NCBI GenBank assembly: GCA_027924645.1 | Contig: BSBN01001482.1 | Span: 10,310,001-10,374,000, forward strand | DNA: 64,000 nt | Direction of reading: 5' to 3' | Source: Cunninghamia lanceolata | Taxonomy: Eukaryota; Streptophyta; Pinopsida; Cupressales; Cupressaceae | Part shown: positions 25,461 through 39,100 of the stretch, in pieces | How the letters are laid out: each line of letters starts with the position of its first letter | How positions within the stretch are numbered: position 1 is the stretch's first letter | Notes under the pieces: model-generated | Told to the model about the DNA's origin: nothing | The model's database searches: none | Seen by the model: only the letters and a program-made list of their open reading frames with translations | Translations under genes and position numbers: made by a program

Positions 25461-25529
25461 TATCGGGTTCGACACTAGGGCTTATGAGTCCACTGTGCAA
25501 ACCTATAGTCAACATTATGCGGTTAGCTA

Positions 25530-25799
25530 ATGTTTGAATCTTCTTTTGCCAAAATGACGTGGAGAAGAACCAAGAAAATAGCTAGGAAGTCTGTACCCCA
25601 GCTTTTGCCTAGATTAGTGATTAAGAAGAAACCTATCAAGGAGGTTGAACTTAAAGAGCATGTTGTTTACTCTGAAGGTGCATGGCTAGAGGATTCAGAG
25701 ACTTTTGCTGATGCGCTTAAGCATATTCGGCTAGAAAGAAAACAATGTTCTGAACTGGCCAAGAATCCTACTAATTCTTCTAGTGTAGTAAAAACCTAG
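25530..25799 (+). CDS. Small leader ORF of unknown function, copy 1
   Basis: 89 residues from ATG 25530, with a second in-frame ATG at residue 9 (MTWRRTKK) that aligns with the start in the related Ty3 element and may be the true one. It is very basic at the N-terminus, has a WLEDSETFADAL motif in the second half and a polar tail. I recognise no domain. It lies about 80 bp after the primer-binding site, ahead of where gag would begin. The host Ty3 element has a diverged relative at the same place (41385-41777, WLDDVETFSSAL). It is the only frame in this internal region that is open and shared. It could be a short gag-leader protein, a regulatory upstream ORF or a remnant of gag. Confidence 0.5.
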   Translation: MFESSFAKMTWRRTKKIARKSVPQLLPRLVIKKKPIKEVELKEHVVYSEGAWLEDSETFADALKHIRLERKQCSELAKNPTNSSSVVKT

Positions 25800-26689
25800 T
25801 AAACTATACCCAGTTACAACATGTCACTTGAACGTTGATGTAATGTTTCTATTTTTTAGGAAAAAGGTGTTGGAGTACTTGTGTGTACCTCCACCCTCTA
25901 TGTTTGTTAAACGGGATGATTGTAAAATGACAGTGACATATAGCTTTGTCGTAACAACTATATTAAGAAGGATGTGAATACTCTTAAAAACTTTATAATA
26001 AAGATGACAATGTTTTATACCAATCTTTGGATATTTAAGATATAAATATATGTCTTGATGTTTTGAGTCGCTTTAGATTTAGAAAAACTGTTAGATAACT
26101 TAATTATCTGGTATGAGGAAAATGAGAGCATGTATCATACTAGAACCAAACCAGGGTGAAGGTCTAAAAGAGAACAAATCTTAGTTAATCTCTTGATCAA
26201 ATTGGAGCAATCCTCACCATGTTTAAAACCAAGGAGATACCTAGTATTTTGGAAAAGAAAGCCTTTCTGCCAAAGTTGAGGGAACAGTGAATGAATCAAC
26301 GGAAAACCTTGATTCCTCTTAGAAATCCAGGACGAGTTACCTAGAAAATTACCTTATCATATGACAACTATAAGATTAAAGGAATCGAAAGCCCCTTTAT
26401 AAGAATTATTGGCTAAAAGGTTTGATTAGATCTAGTATGTTACCGTGGGGTGCACTAGGTATTGTTTTGTCAAGGAGGACATAACTCTATAATTGTGTAT
26501 TGAGTATTTTATGCTCGTTAAAACCACGATAAGGAGCAAATATCTTTCACCACGTATCGGTGATCTCTTTGAATAGATGTGTAGAACAGAAGTGATTGAT
26601 TAGCAATCAATATGTCATCAATCAAGACTAAAGGATGAGGGTACCCTTGAAACAAGTTTTGGACAAGATTGGGCACTGTGAGTTAGCAG

Positions 26690-27960
26690 TGTTGTCCTTT
26701 GAACATACAAATGCCTTGTCATATTCATGAATCTTATGAGTAGTGTGTCTAGAGATTGTTTAGACATATTTGTTCTAGTCTTTTAGAAGATGTACTTATT
26801 TATTTTAAGCATGAAGGAGAACATTAATCCTTATGTGCAAGTGATTCTATAATGGTTAAGAGAAATTACAACAGCACCAATGCTATGAATTCCTGTTCCG
26901 AAGGACAGTTTGAGGGAAAATTGATGCCTCAGGAAATGGTTTAGGGGTGTACCTTTACATGATAAGTAAATTAAGCAAATTCTTGAGGTAAAATACTAAA
27001 AGATTCAAGGTATGAAGGTTTTCATATTGAGTCTCACAGACTATTGAGTTTCAGAGAAAGAATATGTGTTTCTAATTCTTCTGAAATAAGAAAACTGGTG
27101 TGGAGCGAAGTCATAATCCACCATACCATGAAATCTAGGGGCGATCAACTACTAACAGATATGAAACCTCTTTAATTCTCGAAAGGAATACAGAATGATG
27201 CTGCGAGATTAGTAGCATATTGTCTAGAAGGCCAGAGAGAAAGAGTAGAACATCAATTCATGTAGGATTGATATACCTATATGACATGCCAGAATGGAAA
27301 TGGCAAATTGTTGGCAAGGGTATTGTATGAAGTCTTTCTATGTTGGGGAAAAGACACAATGCCACCTTGAGATGATAAACTCTCGAAGGTAACACATTAT
27401 TTACTAGGGGATTGAACTGATGGAGCATCAGTGTTAGCATGCATTTTGTGCAAGATGTGTTTTAGATTGCTTGGTTTCCTGAGAAGGTTATCTCAGATAG
27501 AAATACGCGTGTAATGTCAAGGTTATGACAAACTTGTCCTCCATGTTAAGGACTGAAATTTTAAAGAGTATACGTTTATTATCCTATGAACAGATGGTTA
27601 AACTAAGGAAGTTAACCATGTTTTAGAAGATAGTTCCAAATCATGCTGCATGGATTAGCAATGCAAGTAGGGAGACTACTTATTACGTGAAATCTTTGAC
27701 AATATTTAACTTTTGCTATTAGGATGGCTTGAATTGAAACATTGGATAGAAAGATGCCAAACTCCTATAAGCTGGGTAAGCTAGAAGGTAGGATTAGCAT
27801 TAGTCCGGAAATGTTATCCGAAATGGATGAAAAGGTTTAGTTGATCAAGAAAGATCGATGGAAATCGATAATGAATAGAAAAATTACGTTAATGATTAAG
27901 CGTACACCAAGACAATTCTCAGTTAGAGAAGGAAAATTCTTTTAAGGGTTAAACCCCTGA
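26690..27960 (+). pseudogene. Wrecked pol remnants, copy 1
   Basis: Nucleotide stretches align by eye to the host Ty3 pol but no frame survives: about 26700-26790 matches the reverse transcriptase stretch just before the FIDD motif; 27190-27330 matches the integrase zinc-finger tail and the PEWKWQ stretch; 27480-27540 matches the second catalytic Asp region; 27745-27960 matches the C-terminal integrase part. Protease and the RNase H core were not recognised. The same lesions occur in copy 2, so decay came before the duplication. Confidence 0.8.
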
Positions 27961-28430
27961 AAGCGTTTCCTAAAGAATGGAATGTATTCTAAACCAGTCC
28001 CTAAGCATAATGGACCTTTCTAAACTTTAAGGTTAGAAATTTTACTGATATCTAGAATCAATCTATTATCAATTATTGCCCGGAGGCAACATGCTTTTTG
28101 TGATTTATATATGAGGAATATATTCATGTAATATATAAATGTTATTTATGAATGATTTAGAAGTACAAGAACCTAGGAAAGGTTATGATCAAGCTTCTGA
28201 GATACTTGAAGATCATAAGCAATGCTTGTGTAACATAGAGGTTATGAAGTGTAAGGTCCAGTGGGACCAGTATGCATAGAATAGTTTTGCATGGAGAGAA
28301 ATTACCATGAATTCTAGCAGAAATTTCCTCATTTACTTTATGCTGATAGCAATTAAACAATGATTATGCTTTTAAGTTGCGTTTTGATACTTTATATCAT
28401 CGAGGACGATGAATCTTTAGGGGAAGGCTA

Positions 28431-31400
28431 TGTTACATCCCTATTTTCTAACTTGCTATACTTTTACTTTTTACTTGGGCATAAGTAAATTTGTTGAGAT
28501 GTTATAGACTTATGATAGGATATGACATGGAATTATATTGAGTATCAATTATGAAATCATGGAAATGATTATGTTATGGTCAATCTAATAATTGTGTTAT
28601 GGGATTTGATTTACGAGTTGAATTTATTGAATAATGATGCACTGATCTCTTATTGTTTGATGGCAAGTGAAAACAGGATTACAGGTTATCGACTCTCAGA
28701 GAAGAGAGAGAGAGTATCTTTCGAGAAGAGAGAGATAGACCTTGGATTATGAGTGGTCAATTTGCCAAACGAGTCTAGTGTTAAACGATAATGTGAACCA
28801 ATGAGTCGTATGAGGTAAGTCTTATCTTGCCAGTTTTCTTTCGAATCTAAATCGACAGGTAGTCGATATCCTGATTATCATTTAGTCAAGTCGATGGAGA
28901 GTTGACATAGTCAGTTGTGAAGTAAACAACGTCATTGACGTGGAACGATTATTTTTATCTTCTTGAGTCACTTGAGGTTTTATTGTCACCTCTTAAACAT
29001 CGAGACGTTCCCATCAAGATAGATGACTCTAATATTGCCGACGTTTAAACATCAATAGATGAACTTATTTGTGGCAGATTTGTGGATCATGTCTCGTAGT
29101 TGAATGATGCGAGAAGTCATTTTGTGTGTCAAATGATTTAGAAAACTTGTGTTGCGTTACGCCCAATCTGTCGTGATTGTCGTAAAACGCTTTGAGCATT
29201 CGTTGTAGACTCTTTTCTTTGCGAAGTTCGACGGATGTCGAATTAGAACCATGGCATGTTATAACTTGTTTTGTCGTAATATATGGGGGAATATGCCAAA
29301 ATTGCTTAAGTTATATTTAAGTGACCGTGAGGTACTTATTCCTTCTAGTTGGTCGTCGATATCAATCCAGGGTTGTAGAGGGACACATAATAATTCTTTT
29401 TATGATGTCTTTTCATTCGAATAATTCTTTTAATTTTCTAGTCTTAGACCACCAATTATCGCTATCGATCAAACTATTTTGTTAAGGTGGCAATCATCGA
29501 TACTCACGATGGGTTTAGAGTATGGGGGGATGTTTTAATTATTTAAAACTACCACCTCGTAAGTTTTGAGCCCCATATTTGTGTGTTATGGCGGATCTAA
29601 TGGTATGGTGGTCCTAATATCTTGTATCATGGACGGGGTTGTTAAGCCTACCAACTACCACGTCGTCAAATAAGGGAAACTCCACTTTGTATAGCAGTCG
29701 CTGAAGCCTAGGAAGCCGACAGCATGCAGATAACGGATTGCCTTTTGTTTAGGCATGGGACGACAGAGTAAATGCTGTTAAAAGAAAGTGTAATGGTGAG
29801 TTATAGCTTATACTCCATCACCGTGGGCATGGGAGGAGAAGTTTCGATGTTATTAGAAGCTTGAGGGCAGCAGAAAAAGAGGAGTCTTCTTCTTTGCTGA
29901 GCTCGGTGGGAGTATGTCGTTGAGAATTTATTGGAACCGTGAGATAAATGCCTTTGACTCCTTCATCATCATGCGGGAAGGTAGTAATGATGTGGGGGGT
30001 TTTAGATATGGAAAAATGGTGCGTTAAGGGAGAGGCATTCCATCGTCATAAGGAGGAGTATTTTCTGTTGCTTGGAACGAGAACGGGATTACAGGAAAAA
30101 CGTTGTTTGATGCATGCGGGAAAAAGGAGGGAGAGCTTTGTTCTAGAGAAAAGGGAGGATCAGTGAACGAAAGAAACATGGTGGTGGTGGTGAGAAACAA
30201 CCAACATTTTATTTATGGAGAAGAGCTTTCATTCTGGCGGGGGGGAAGAGAGTCTGGAAGGATTAGGTTTTGGTGGTTGAGAAGATAGAAGAGTGGTAAT
30301 CGTCCATTGAAATGGGACTCAGATTTGGGACAAGACGGGCCTTCACCTCATTCATGTCGCACGGGTTGTTCAAGTCTCGGCAACCCAAAATTTTGGAGTT
30401 TATGTCTGGTAAACGTGGGCAGGAACGACGAAAGAAGAAAAGGAGATTATCTCTTTCATCGGGGCAGGGATAGGATTATGAATGGGATTATTGCATTGAA
30501 ATGGGGATTGTTTTTATTCTTGGTTTTTGAACTCTCTTTCGAGATGTAGACTCCTCGGGTGGTGCTTATAAGCAAGGTATTGCGGTGATTCTGAGTAGCA
30601 CCGAAACAAGGATAACACTGTTGCACTTAGCAAAGGAAGAGGCTATAAGCCGTGAGCTATCTATGGCAAGAAGAAATGCAGTAAGAGGAATACATAAACC
30701 GTATAACAGGTTCCTTTCCTTAATTCAATAATTTTGCTTTGTGTATGGTGCGTGTTTCTATCTCCATGTTTTTTTCCAAGGTTTTGAATTGCTCTTGTGT
30801 GCACAAAGGCCGATGTCCTATTTAAAATGACCGAATCTTTTATAGAAATAAAATGCTATGACAACTTGGAATATTGAATTCTTCTATGATAAGAGTTGTG
30901 CTTTGAAGAAATCATCATTCTAGTTATTTTGGAAGGATGGTTTCGTCTGGTTTTTCATTAGCATAGTAGGACAGCATAGTCATTGTTATGTGAAGATTAG
31001 ACTAAGACTTCCTTATGGAGCAAAATATCATAGTAGATCTACACGCGTAGAGTTGTTAAATCCTAAGTCATAGTTATCGCTAGACCGATATAGTTGTCTA
31101 CTCACCTATGTTTTGGAGATAGTATGTCATGAACACTTAGAAAGGTTATCCATTTTATAACTTGCTATCATGCAAAAAGGCACCCGGTTATGAAAGAGTT
31201 AAATATGAGAGTCTTCATGATGAAAGAAAGTTGATTAGGTCTATTATATAATAAAGACATATACATGTCTTTGTATTATCTTGTGTCATGGGTTGCACTG
31301 GGAAAAGTCATAAAGTACTGTGTAAACTTTTATGTGCCATCTCTTTTATATCGTATGATTTTTATAGAACATAATATGTGGAAAGTTGAATGTTTTTGGA

Positions 31401-33184
31401 TATCTATGGTGATAGTATTCCTATTTTTAAGAACACTCAAGTTCTAGATAATAGCTTCATCATTAGAAGTAAATTATGTCTCTAATGATAGTAGGAGGAG
31501 CGATGATTTCTCCATACCAGGATTAGACTAGAGCACTTGTATGTTTAGTTTTGGCATAACTTATAGAGTTCAAAGGAGAGAAACTTGACATGAAAGATAG
31601 TTGGATAGAAACTAAAATTAGGATTGTATTCCATCATGTTGGGGAAAAGGATAATAAAACCCTAGTTCAACCCAAGAAGGTTAAAGATCATTTGACAACA
31701 TGGTTATAACCCATATTACTTAGTTTGTATGGGTGGACACTGAGAGGTCGAGAACCCTAAATATTATATGCTCATTGAAAAGAGATTTATCTCTAGTTGA
31801 TAATGTTTAACCTTAGGTAGGGAAACCTAATCGTTTGTTTTCAAGTCGACTTGTGGAATGAGTCTAAAGCTTCATGTTTTGCAAGCGTGCGGGAGGTACC
31901 ATTAATGATTAGTAGAGCATTAAATTCAATATACCTTTTGGTCACAACTTCTCTTACACTATTACTTGTCGACAAGGGGTGAATCTCAAATGTTGTAAAG
32001 ATGCAAAGAGAGATACCTAAGAATGGATAGTCAATCCATAAAGAATAATCGAGCAACGACAGTGTCTTGTGAATTCACCTAAGTTAGAAAGACTAGGTTT
32101 GATTTAGGCAAAACTCATAACTTGAATCTAAATTTAACCTAGATATGGAAATTATTATATTAAGACATTGAGATCATTATTTAGATCATGAATGAAGGGT
32201 CAAATGCCCTGACTATGCGTAATTATTCTTACTTGCAAGAAACGATTTAGATTTCTAGACTATAATGCTTAACCTGGTTTAAGGTTATCATCTTAGTCGT
32301 AATTAATCTATCTATATTTATTATGAGACAATAAGTCGTGAACCTCAAGTATTGCAAGGATGCAATGAGAGTCCTTGTAAAGAAAGAAAATTGGATAGGT
32401 CTATAGATTATAGACAATGAAAGAAAACATGTATGAGTCGGGAAGACCAAATTATTGAAAACGCCACGACTTCATAGTTAAACGTAGTTGACCAAGTCGA
32501 GCTGTAGGAATATGATAGTATCCAAGTCAAGTTGGAGTGGGTGAACAATACGACATTGTTCATTGCGAACGTCAATTTATAAAGAAAACTATGGCCATAG
32601 TAATGCATATATCTCCGCATGCATTGTCGGTTCACTGTATCTGGATTGCACATCCTATCAGGAATCATACTTAGCTAGAGGGTATCTAGGGTTGTATGAT
32701 AGATAGAGTTGTGTAAGATACAACACTATGTACTCGGAAAGGCAAATTACCACTGGTCTCCTTGGTCTATACTTTTCGTGAAGGGAAGGGCCACTTCTGG
32801 TTATGAAGGAGTGCGGGAGACCTACGGTCTGTGGTTGGAGGTAAATCACTTGAAAGATACTCTCTCTCTCTAGCAGAAGACATGTCGAGGCTTGCGATAA
32901 AGATGTCAGATTTTCGGATGCAGTATATCTTTGAGACTTGTGTTGATTGAGACTAAGTAAAATACTATCGGATTCAGGTATTTATAATAGATTTATTTTT
33001 GTAAACATTGTACTTGAGAAAGTCAATATGGTTTATTGAATTTGTAATGAGATATCTTGTATTGTAGTTACTCGACTTTATGTTGAATAAAAGAAAAAAT
33101 TTCTCTATCTCATTTTTACCTTGTAAAGTTACTTTAAGGTGAAATCTTTGGTTTTTACTATTTTTCTAGAACGTGGATGTTACA
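28431..33184 (+). repeat. Tandem element LTR 2 (middle, shared)
   Basis: 4754 bp. It serves as 3' LTR of unit 1 and 5' LTR of unit 2. Diagnostic sites across the 5' and middle parts mostly agree with LTR 3 rather than LTR 1, while near the 3' end some agree with LTR 1 (GATTCAGG, TAAGGTGAAAT). Confidence 0.93.
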
Positions 33185-33186
33185 TA

Positions 33187-33198
33187 TGGTATCAGAGC
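33187..33198 (+). other. Primer-binding site, internal copy 2
   Basis: An intact TGGTATCAGAGC follows LTR 2 by two bases. It is complementary to the initiator tRNA-Met 3' end in plants. Confidence 0.88.
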
Positions 33199-33267
33199 TA
33201 TCGGGTTCGACACTAGGGCTTATGAGTCCACTGTGCTAACCTATAGTCAACATTATGCGGTTAGCTA

Positions 33268-33537
33268 ATGTTTGAATCTTCTTTTGCCAAAATGACGTGG
33301 AGAAGAACCAAGAAACTAGCTAGGAAGTCTGAACCCCAGCTTTTGCCTAGATTAGTGATTAAGAAGAAACCTATCGAGGAGGTTGAACTTAAAGAGCATG
33401 TTGTTTACTCTGAAGGTGCATGGCTGGAGGATTCAGAGACTTTTGCTGATGCACTTAAGCGTATTCGGCTAGAAAGAAAACAATGTTCTGAATTGGCCAA
33501 GAATCCTACTAATTCTTCTGGTGTAGTAAAAACCTAG
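33268..33537 (+). CDS. Small leader ORF of unknown function, copy 2
   Basis: 89 residues, same start and length as the copy at 25530. It differs by five substitutions (positions near residues 17, 22, 37, 64 and 85) and no indel or stop. The WLEDSETFADAL motif is unchanged. The changes are all amino-acid replacing, so two copies alone do not show selection on the protein; the evidence is the shared motif and position in the related Ty3 family. Function unknown. Confidence 0.5.
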   Translation: MFESSFAKMTWRRTKKLARKSEPQLLPRLVIKKKPIEEVELKEHVVYSEGAWLEDSETFADALKRIRLERKQCSELAKNPTNSSGVVKT

Positions 33538-34429
33538 TAAACTGTACCCAGTTACAACATGTCACTTGAACGTTGATGTAATGTTTCTATTTTTTAGGAA
33601 AAAGGTGTTGGAGTACTTGTGTGTACCTCCACCCTCTATGTTTGTTAAACGAGATGATTGTAAAATGACAGTGACATATAGCTTTGTCATATCAACTATA
33701 TTAAGAAGGATGTGAATACTCTTAAAAACTTTATAATAAAGATGACAATGTTTTATACCAATCTTTGGATATTTAAGAGATAAATATATGTCTTGATGTT
33801 TTGAGTCGCTTTAGATTTAGAAAAACTGTTAGATAACTTAATTATCTAGTATGAGGAAAATGAGAGCATGTATCATACTAGAACCAAACCAGGGTGAAGG
33901 TCTAAAAGAGAACAAATCTTAGTTAATCTCTTGATCAAATTGGAGCAATCCTCACCATGTTTAAAACCAAGGAGATACCTAGTATTTTGGAAAAGAAAGC
34001 CTTTCCACCAAAGTTGAGGGAATAGTGAATGAATCAACGAAAAACCTTGATTCCTCTTAGAAATCCAGGATGAGTTGCCTAGAAAAGTACCTTATCATAT
34101 GACAACTATAAGATTAAGGGAATCGAAAGCCCCTTTATAAGAATTATTGGCTAAAAGGTTTGATTAGATCTAGTATGTTACCGTGGGGTGCACTAGGTAT
34201 TGTTTTGTCAAGGAGGACATAACTCTATAATTGTGTATTGAGTATTTTATGCTCGTTAAAACCACGATAAGGAGCAAATATCTTTCACCACGTATCGGTG
34301 ATCTCTTTGAATAGATGTGTAGAACAGAAGTGATTGATTAGCAATCAATATGTCATCAATCAAGACTAAAGGATGAGGGTACCCTTGAAACAACTTTTGG
34401 ACAAGATTGGGCACTGTGAGTTAGCAGTG

Positions 34430-35700
34430 TTGTCCTTTGAACATACAAATGCCTTGTCGTATTCATGAATCTCATAAGTAGTGTGTCTAGAGATTGTTTA
34501 GACATATTTGTTCTAGTCTTCTAGAAGATGTACTTATTTATTTTAAGCATGAAGGAGAACATTAATCCTTATGTGCAAGTGATTCTATAATGGTTAAAAG
34601 AAATTACAACAGCACCAATGCTATGAATTCCTATTCTGAAGGACAGTTTGAGGGAAAATTGATGCCTCAGGAAATGGTTTAGGGGTGTACCTTTACATGA
34701 TAAGTAAATTAAGCAAATTCTTGAGGTAAAATACTAAAAGATTCAAGGTATGAAGGTTTTCATATTGAGTCTCACAGACTATTGAGTTTCAGAGAAAGAA
34801 TATGTGTTTCTAATTCTTCTGAAATAAGAAAACTGGTGTGGAGCGAAGTCATAATCCACCATACCATGAAATCTAGGGGTGACCAACTACTAACAGATAT
34901 GAAACCTCTTTAATTCTCGAAAGGAATACAGAATGATGCTGCGAGATTAGTAGTACATTATCTAGAAGGCTAGAGGGAAAGAGTCGAACATCAATTCATG
35001 TAGGATTGATGTACTCGTATGACATGCCAGAATGGAAATGGCAAATTGTTGGCAAGGGTATTGTATGAAGTCTTTCTATGTCGGGGAAAAGACACAATGC
35101 CACCTTGAGATGATAAACTCTCGAAGGTAACACATTATTTACCAGGGGATTGAACTGATGGAGCATCAGTGTTAGCATGCATTTTGTGCAAGATGTGTTT
35201 TAGACTGCTTGGTTTCCTGAGAAGGCTATCTCAGATAGAAATACGCGTGTAATGTCAAGGTTATGACAAACTTGTCCTCCATGTTAAGGACTGAAATTTT
35301 AAAGAGTATACATTTATTATCCTGTGAACAGATGGTTAAACTAAGGAAGTTAACCATGTTTTAGAAGATAGTTCCAAATCATGCTGCATGGATTAGCAAT
35401 GCAAGTAGGGAGACTACTTATTACGTGAAATCTTTGACAATATTTAACTTTTGCTATTAGGATGGCTTGAATTGAAACATTGGATAGAAAGATGCCAAAC
35501 TCCTATAAGCTGGGTAAGCTAGAAGGTAGGATTAGCATTAGTCCAGAAATGTTATCCGAAATGGATGAAAAGATTTAGCTAATCAAGAAAGATCGATGGA
35601 AATCGATAATGAATAGAAGAATTACGTTAATGATTAAGCATACACCAAGACAATTCTCGGTTAGAGAAGGAAAATTCTTTTAAGGGTTAAACCCCTAAAA
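34430..35700 (+). pseudogene. Wrecked pol remnants, copy 2
   Basis: It carries the same reverse transcriptase and integrase fragments as copy 1, offset by 7738 bp, with the same missing parts. No frame of useful length remains. It is non-functional. Confidence 0.8.
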
Positions 35701-36168
35701 GCGTTTCCTAAAGAATGGAATGTATTCTAAACCAGTCCCTAAGCATAATGGACCTTTCTAAACTTTAAGGTTAGAAATTTCACTGATATCTAGAATCAAT
35801 CTATTATCAATTATTGCCCGGAGGCAACATGCTTTTTGTGATTTATATATGAGGAATATATTCATGTAATATATAAATGTTATTTATGAATGATTTAGAA
35901 GTACAAGAACCTAGGAAAGGTTATGATCAAGCTTCTGAGATACTTGAAGATCATGAGCAATGCTTGTGTAACATAGAGGTTATGAAGTGTAAGGTCCAGT
36001 GGGACCAGTATGCATAGAATAGTTTTGCATGGGGAGAAATTACCATAAATTCTAGCAGAAATTTCCTCATTTACTTTATGCTGATAGAAATTAAACAATG
36101 ATTATGCTTTTAAGTTGCATTTTGATACTTTATATCATCGAGGACGATGAATCTTTAGGGGAAGGATA

Positions 36169-39100
36169 TGTTACATCCCTATTTTCTAACTTGCTATACT
36201 TTTACTTTTTACTTCGGCATAAGTAAATTTGTTGAGATGTTATAGACTTATGACAGGATATGACATGGAATTATATTGAGTATCAATTATGAAATCATGG
36301 AAATGATTATGTTATGGTCAATCTAGTAATTGTGTTATGGGATTTGATTTACGCGTTGAATTTATTGAATAATGATGCACTGATCTCTTATTGTTTGATG
36401 GCAAGTGAAAACAAGATTATAGGTGATTGACTCTCAGAGAAGAGAGAGAGAGAGTATCTTTCGAGAAGAGAGAGATAGACCTTGGATTACGAGTGGTCAA
36501 TTTGCCAAACGAGTCTAGTGTTAAACGATAATGTGAACCAATGAGTCGTATGAGGTAAGTCTTATCTTGCCAGTTTTCTTTCGAATCTAAATCGACAGGT
36601 AGTCGATATCCTAATTATCATTTAGTCAAGTCAATGGAGAGTCGACATAGTCAGTTGCGAAGTAAACAATGTCATTGATGTGGAATGGTTTTTTTTATCT
36701 TCTTGAGTCACTTGAGGTTTTATTGTCGCCTCTTAAACGTAAAGACGTTCCCATCAAGATAGATGACTCTAATATTGCCGACGTTTAAACATCAATAGAT
36801 GAACTTATTTCTGGTAGATTTGTGGATCATGTCTCGTAGTTGAAAGATGCGAGAAGTCGTTTTGTGCGTCAAACGATTTAGAAAACTTGTATTGCATTAC
36901 GCCCAATCCGTCGTGATTGTTGTAAAACGCTTTGAGCATTTGTTGTAGACTCTTTTCTTTGCGAAGTTCGACGAACGTCGAATTAGAACCATGGCATGTT
37001 ATAACTTGTTCTGTCGTAATATATGGGGGAATATGCCAAAATTGCTTAAGTTATATTTAAGTGACCGTGAGGTATTTATTCCTTCTAGTTGGTCGTCGAT
37101 ATCGATCCGGGGTTGTAGAGGGACACATAATAATTCTTTTTATGATGTCTTTTCGTTCGAATAACTCTTTTAATTTTCTAGTCTTAGACCACCAATTATT
37201 GCTATTGATCAAACTATTTTGCTAAGGTGGCAATCATCGATACTCACGATGGGTTTAGAGTATGGGGGGATGTTTTAATTATTTAAAACTACCACCTCGT
37301 AAGTTTTGAGCCCCATATTTGTGTGTTATGGCGGATCCAATGGTATGGTGATCCTAATATCTTGTATCGTGGACGGTGTTGTTAAGCCTACCAACTACCA
37401 CGTCATCAAATAAGGGAAACTCCACTTTCTATAACGGTCGCTGAAGGCTAGGAAGCCGAGAGCATGCAGATAACGGATCGCCTTCTGTTTAGGCATGGGA
37501 CGATAGAGTAAATGCTGTTAAAAGAAAGTGTAATGGTGAGTTATAGCTTATACTCCATCACCGTGGGCATGGGAGGAGAAGTTTCGATGTTATTAGAAGC
37601 TTGAGGGCGGCAGAAAAAGAGGAGTCTTCTTCTTTGCTGAGCTCGGTGGGAGTATGTCATTGAGAATTTATTGGAACCATGAGATAAATGCCTTTCACTC
37701 CTTCATCATCGTGCGGGGAGGCAGTAATGATGCGGGGGGTTTTAGATATGGAAAAACAACGAGTTAAGGGGGAGGCATTCCATCGTCATGAGGAGTATTT
37801 TCTGTTGCTTGGAATGGGAACAGGATTACAGGAAAAATGTTGTTTGATGCATGCGGAGAAAAGGAGGGAGAGCTTTCTTCTAGAGAAAAGGGAGGATCGG
37901 TGAAGGAAAGAAACGTGGTGGTGGTGGTGAGAAACAACCAACATTTTATTTATGGAGAAGAGCTTTCATTCTGGCGGGGGGGAAGAGAGTCTGGAAGGAT
38001 TAGGTTTCGGTGGTTGAGAAGATAGAAGAGTGGCAATTGTCCATTGAAATGGGACTCAGTTTTGGGACAAGATGGGCCTTCATCTCATTCACGTCACATG
38101 GGTCGTTCAAGTCTCGGCAACCCAGAATTTTGGAGTTTATGTCTGGTAAACGTGGGCAGGAACGACGAAAGAAGAAAAGGAGATTATCTCTTTCATCAGG
38201 GCAGGGATAGGATTACGAATGGGATTATTGCATTGAAATGGGGATTGTTTTTATTCTTGGTTTTTGAACTCTCTTTCGAGATGTAGACTCCTCGGGTGGT
38301 GCTTATATGCAAGGTATTGCGGTGATTCTGAGTAGCACCGAAACAAGGATAACACTGTTGCACTTAGCAAAGGAAGAGGCTATAAGCCGTGAGCTATCTA
38401 TGGCAAGAAGAAATGCAGTAAGAGGAATAAATAAACCGTATAATAGGTTCCTTTCCTTAATTCAATAATTTTGCTTTGTGTATGGTGCATGTTTCTATCT
38501 CCATGTTTTTTTCCAAGGTTTTGAATTGCTCTTGTGTGCACAAAGGTCGATGTCCTATTTAAAATGACCGAATCTTTTAAAGAAATAAAATGCTATGACA
38601 ACTTGGAATATTGAATTCCTCTATGATAAGAGTCGTGCTTTGAAGAAATCATCATTCTAGTTATTTTGGAAGGATGGTTTAGTCTGGTTTTTCATTAGCA
38701 TAGTAGGACAGCATAGTCATTGTTATGTGAAGATTAGACTAAGACTTCCTTATGGAGCAAAATATCATAGTAGATCTACACGTGTAGAGTTGTTAAATCC
38801 TAAGTCATAGTTATCGCTAGACCGATATAGTTGTCTAGTCACCTATGTTTTGGAGATAGTATGTCATGAACACTTAGAAAGGTTATCCATTTTATAACTT
38901 GCTATCATGCAAAAAGGCACCCGGTTATGAAAGAGTTAAATATGAGAGTCCTCATGATGAAAGAAAGTTGATTAGGTCTATTATATAATAAAGATGTATA
39001 CATGTCTTTGTATTATCTTGTGTCATGGGTTGCACTGGGAAAAGTCATAAAGTACTATGTAAACTTTTATGTGCTGTCTCTTTTATATCGTATGATTTTT

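Larger units (their letters stand above)
25447..28430 (+). other. Tandem element internal region 1
   Basis: 2984 bp. It starts with the primer-binding site, then a small intact ORF (25530-25799), long stretches without frames, pieces of reverse transcriptase and integrase, and a polypurine tract (AGGGGAAGG, 28419-28427) three bases before LTR 2. About 2.3 kb shorter than the native internal region of the host Ty3 element, it is a deletion derivative. Confidence 0.88.
33185..36168 (+). other. Tandem element internal region 2
   Basis: 2984 bp, the same length as copy 1 and about 98% identical by eye. It contains the small ORF (33268-33537), the same pol debris (about 34430-35700) and a polypurine tract (36157-36165) directly before LTR 3. 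Confidence 0.88.
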
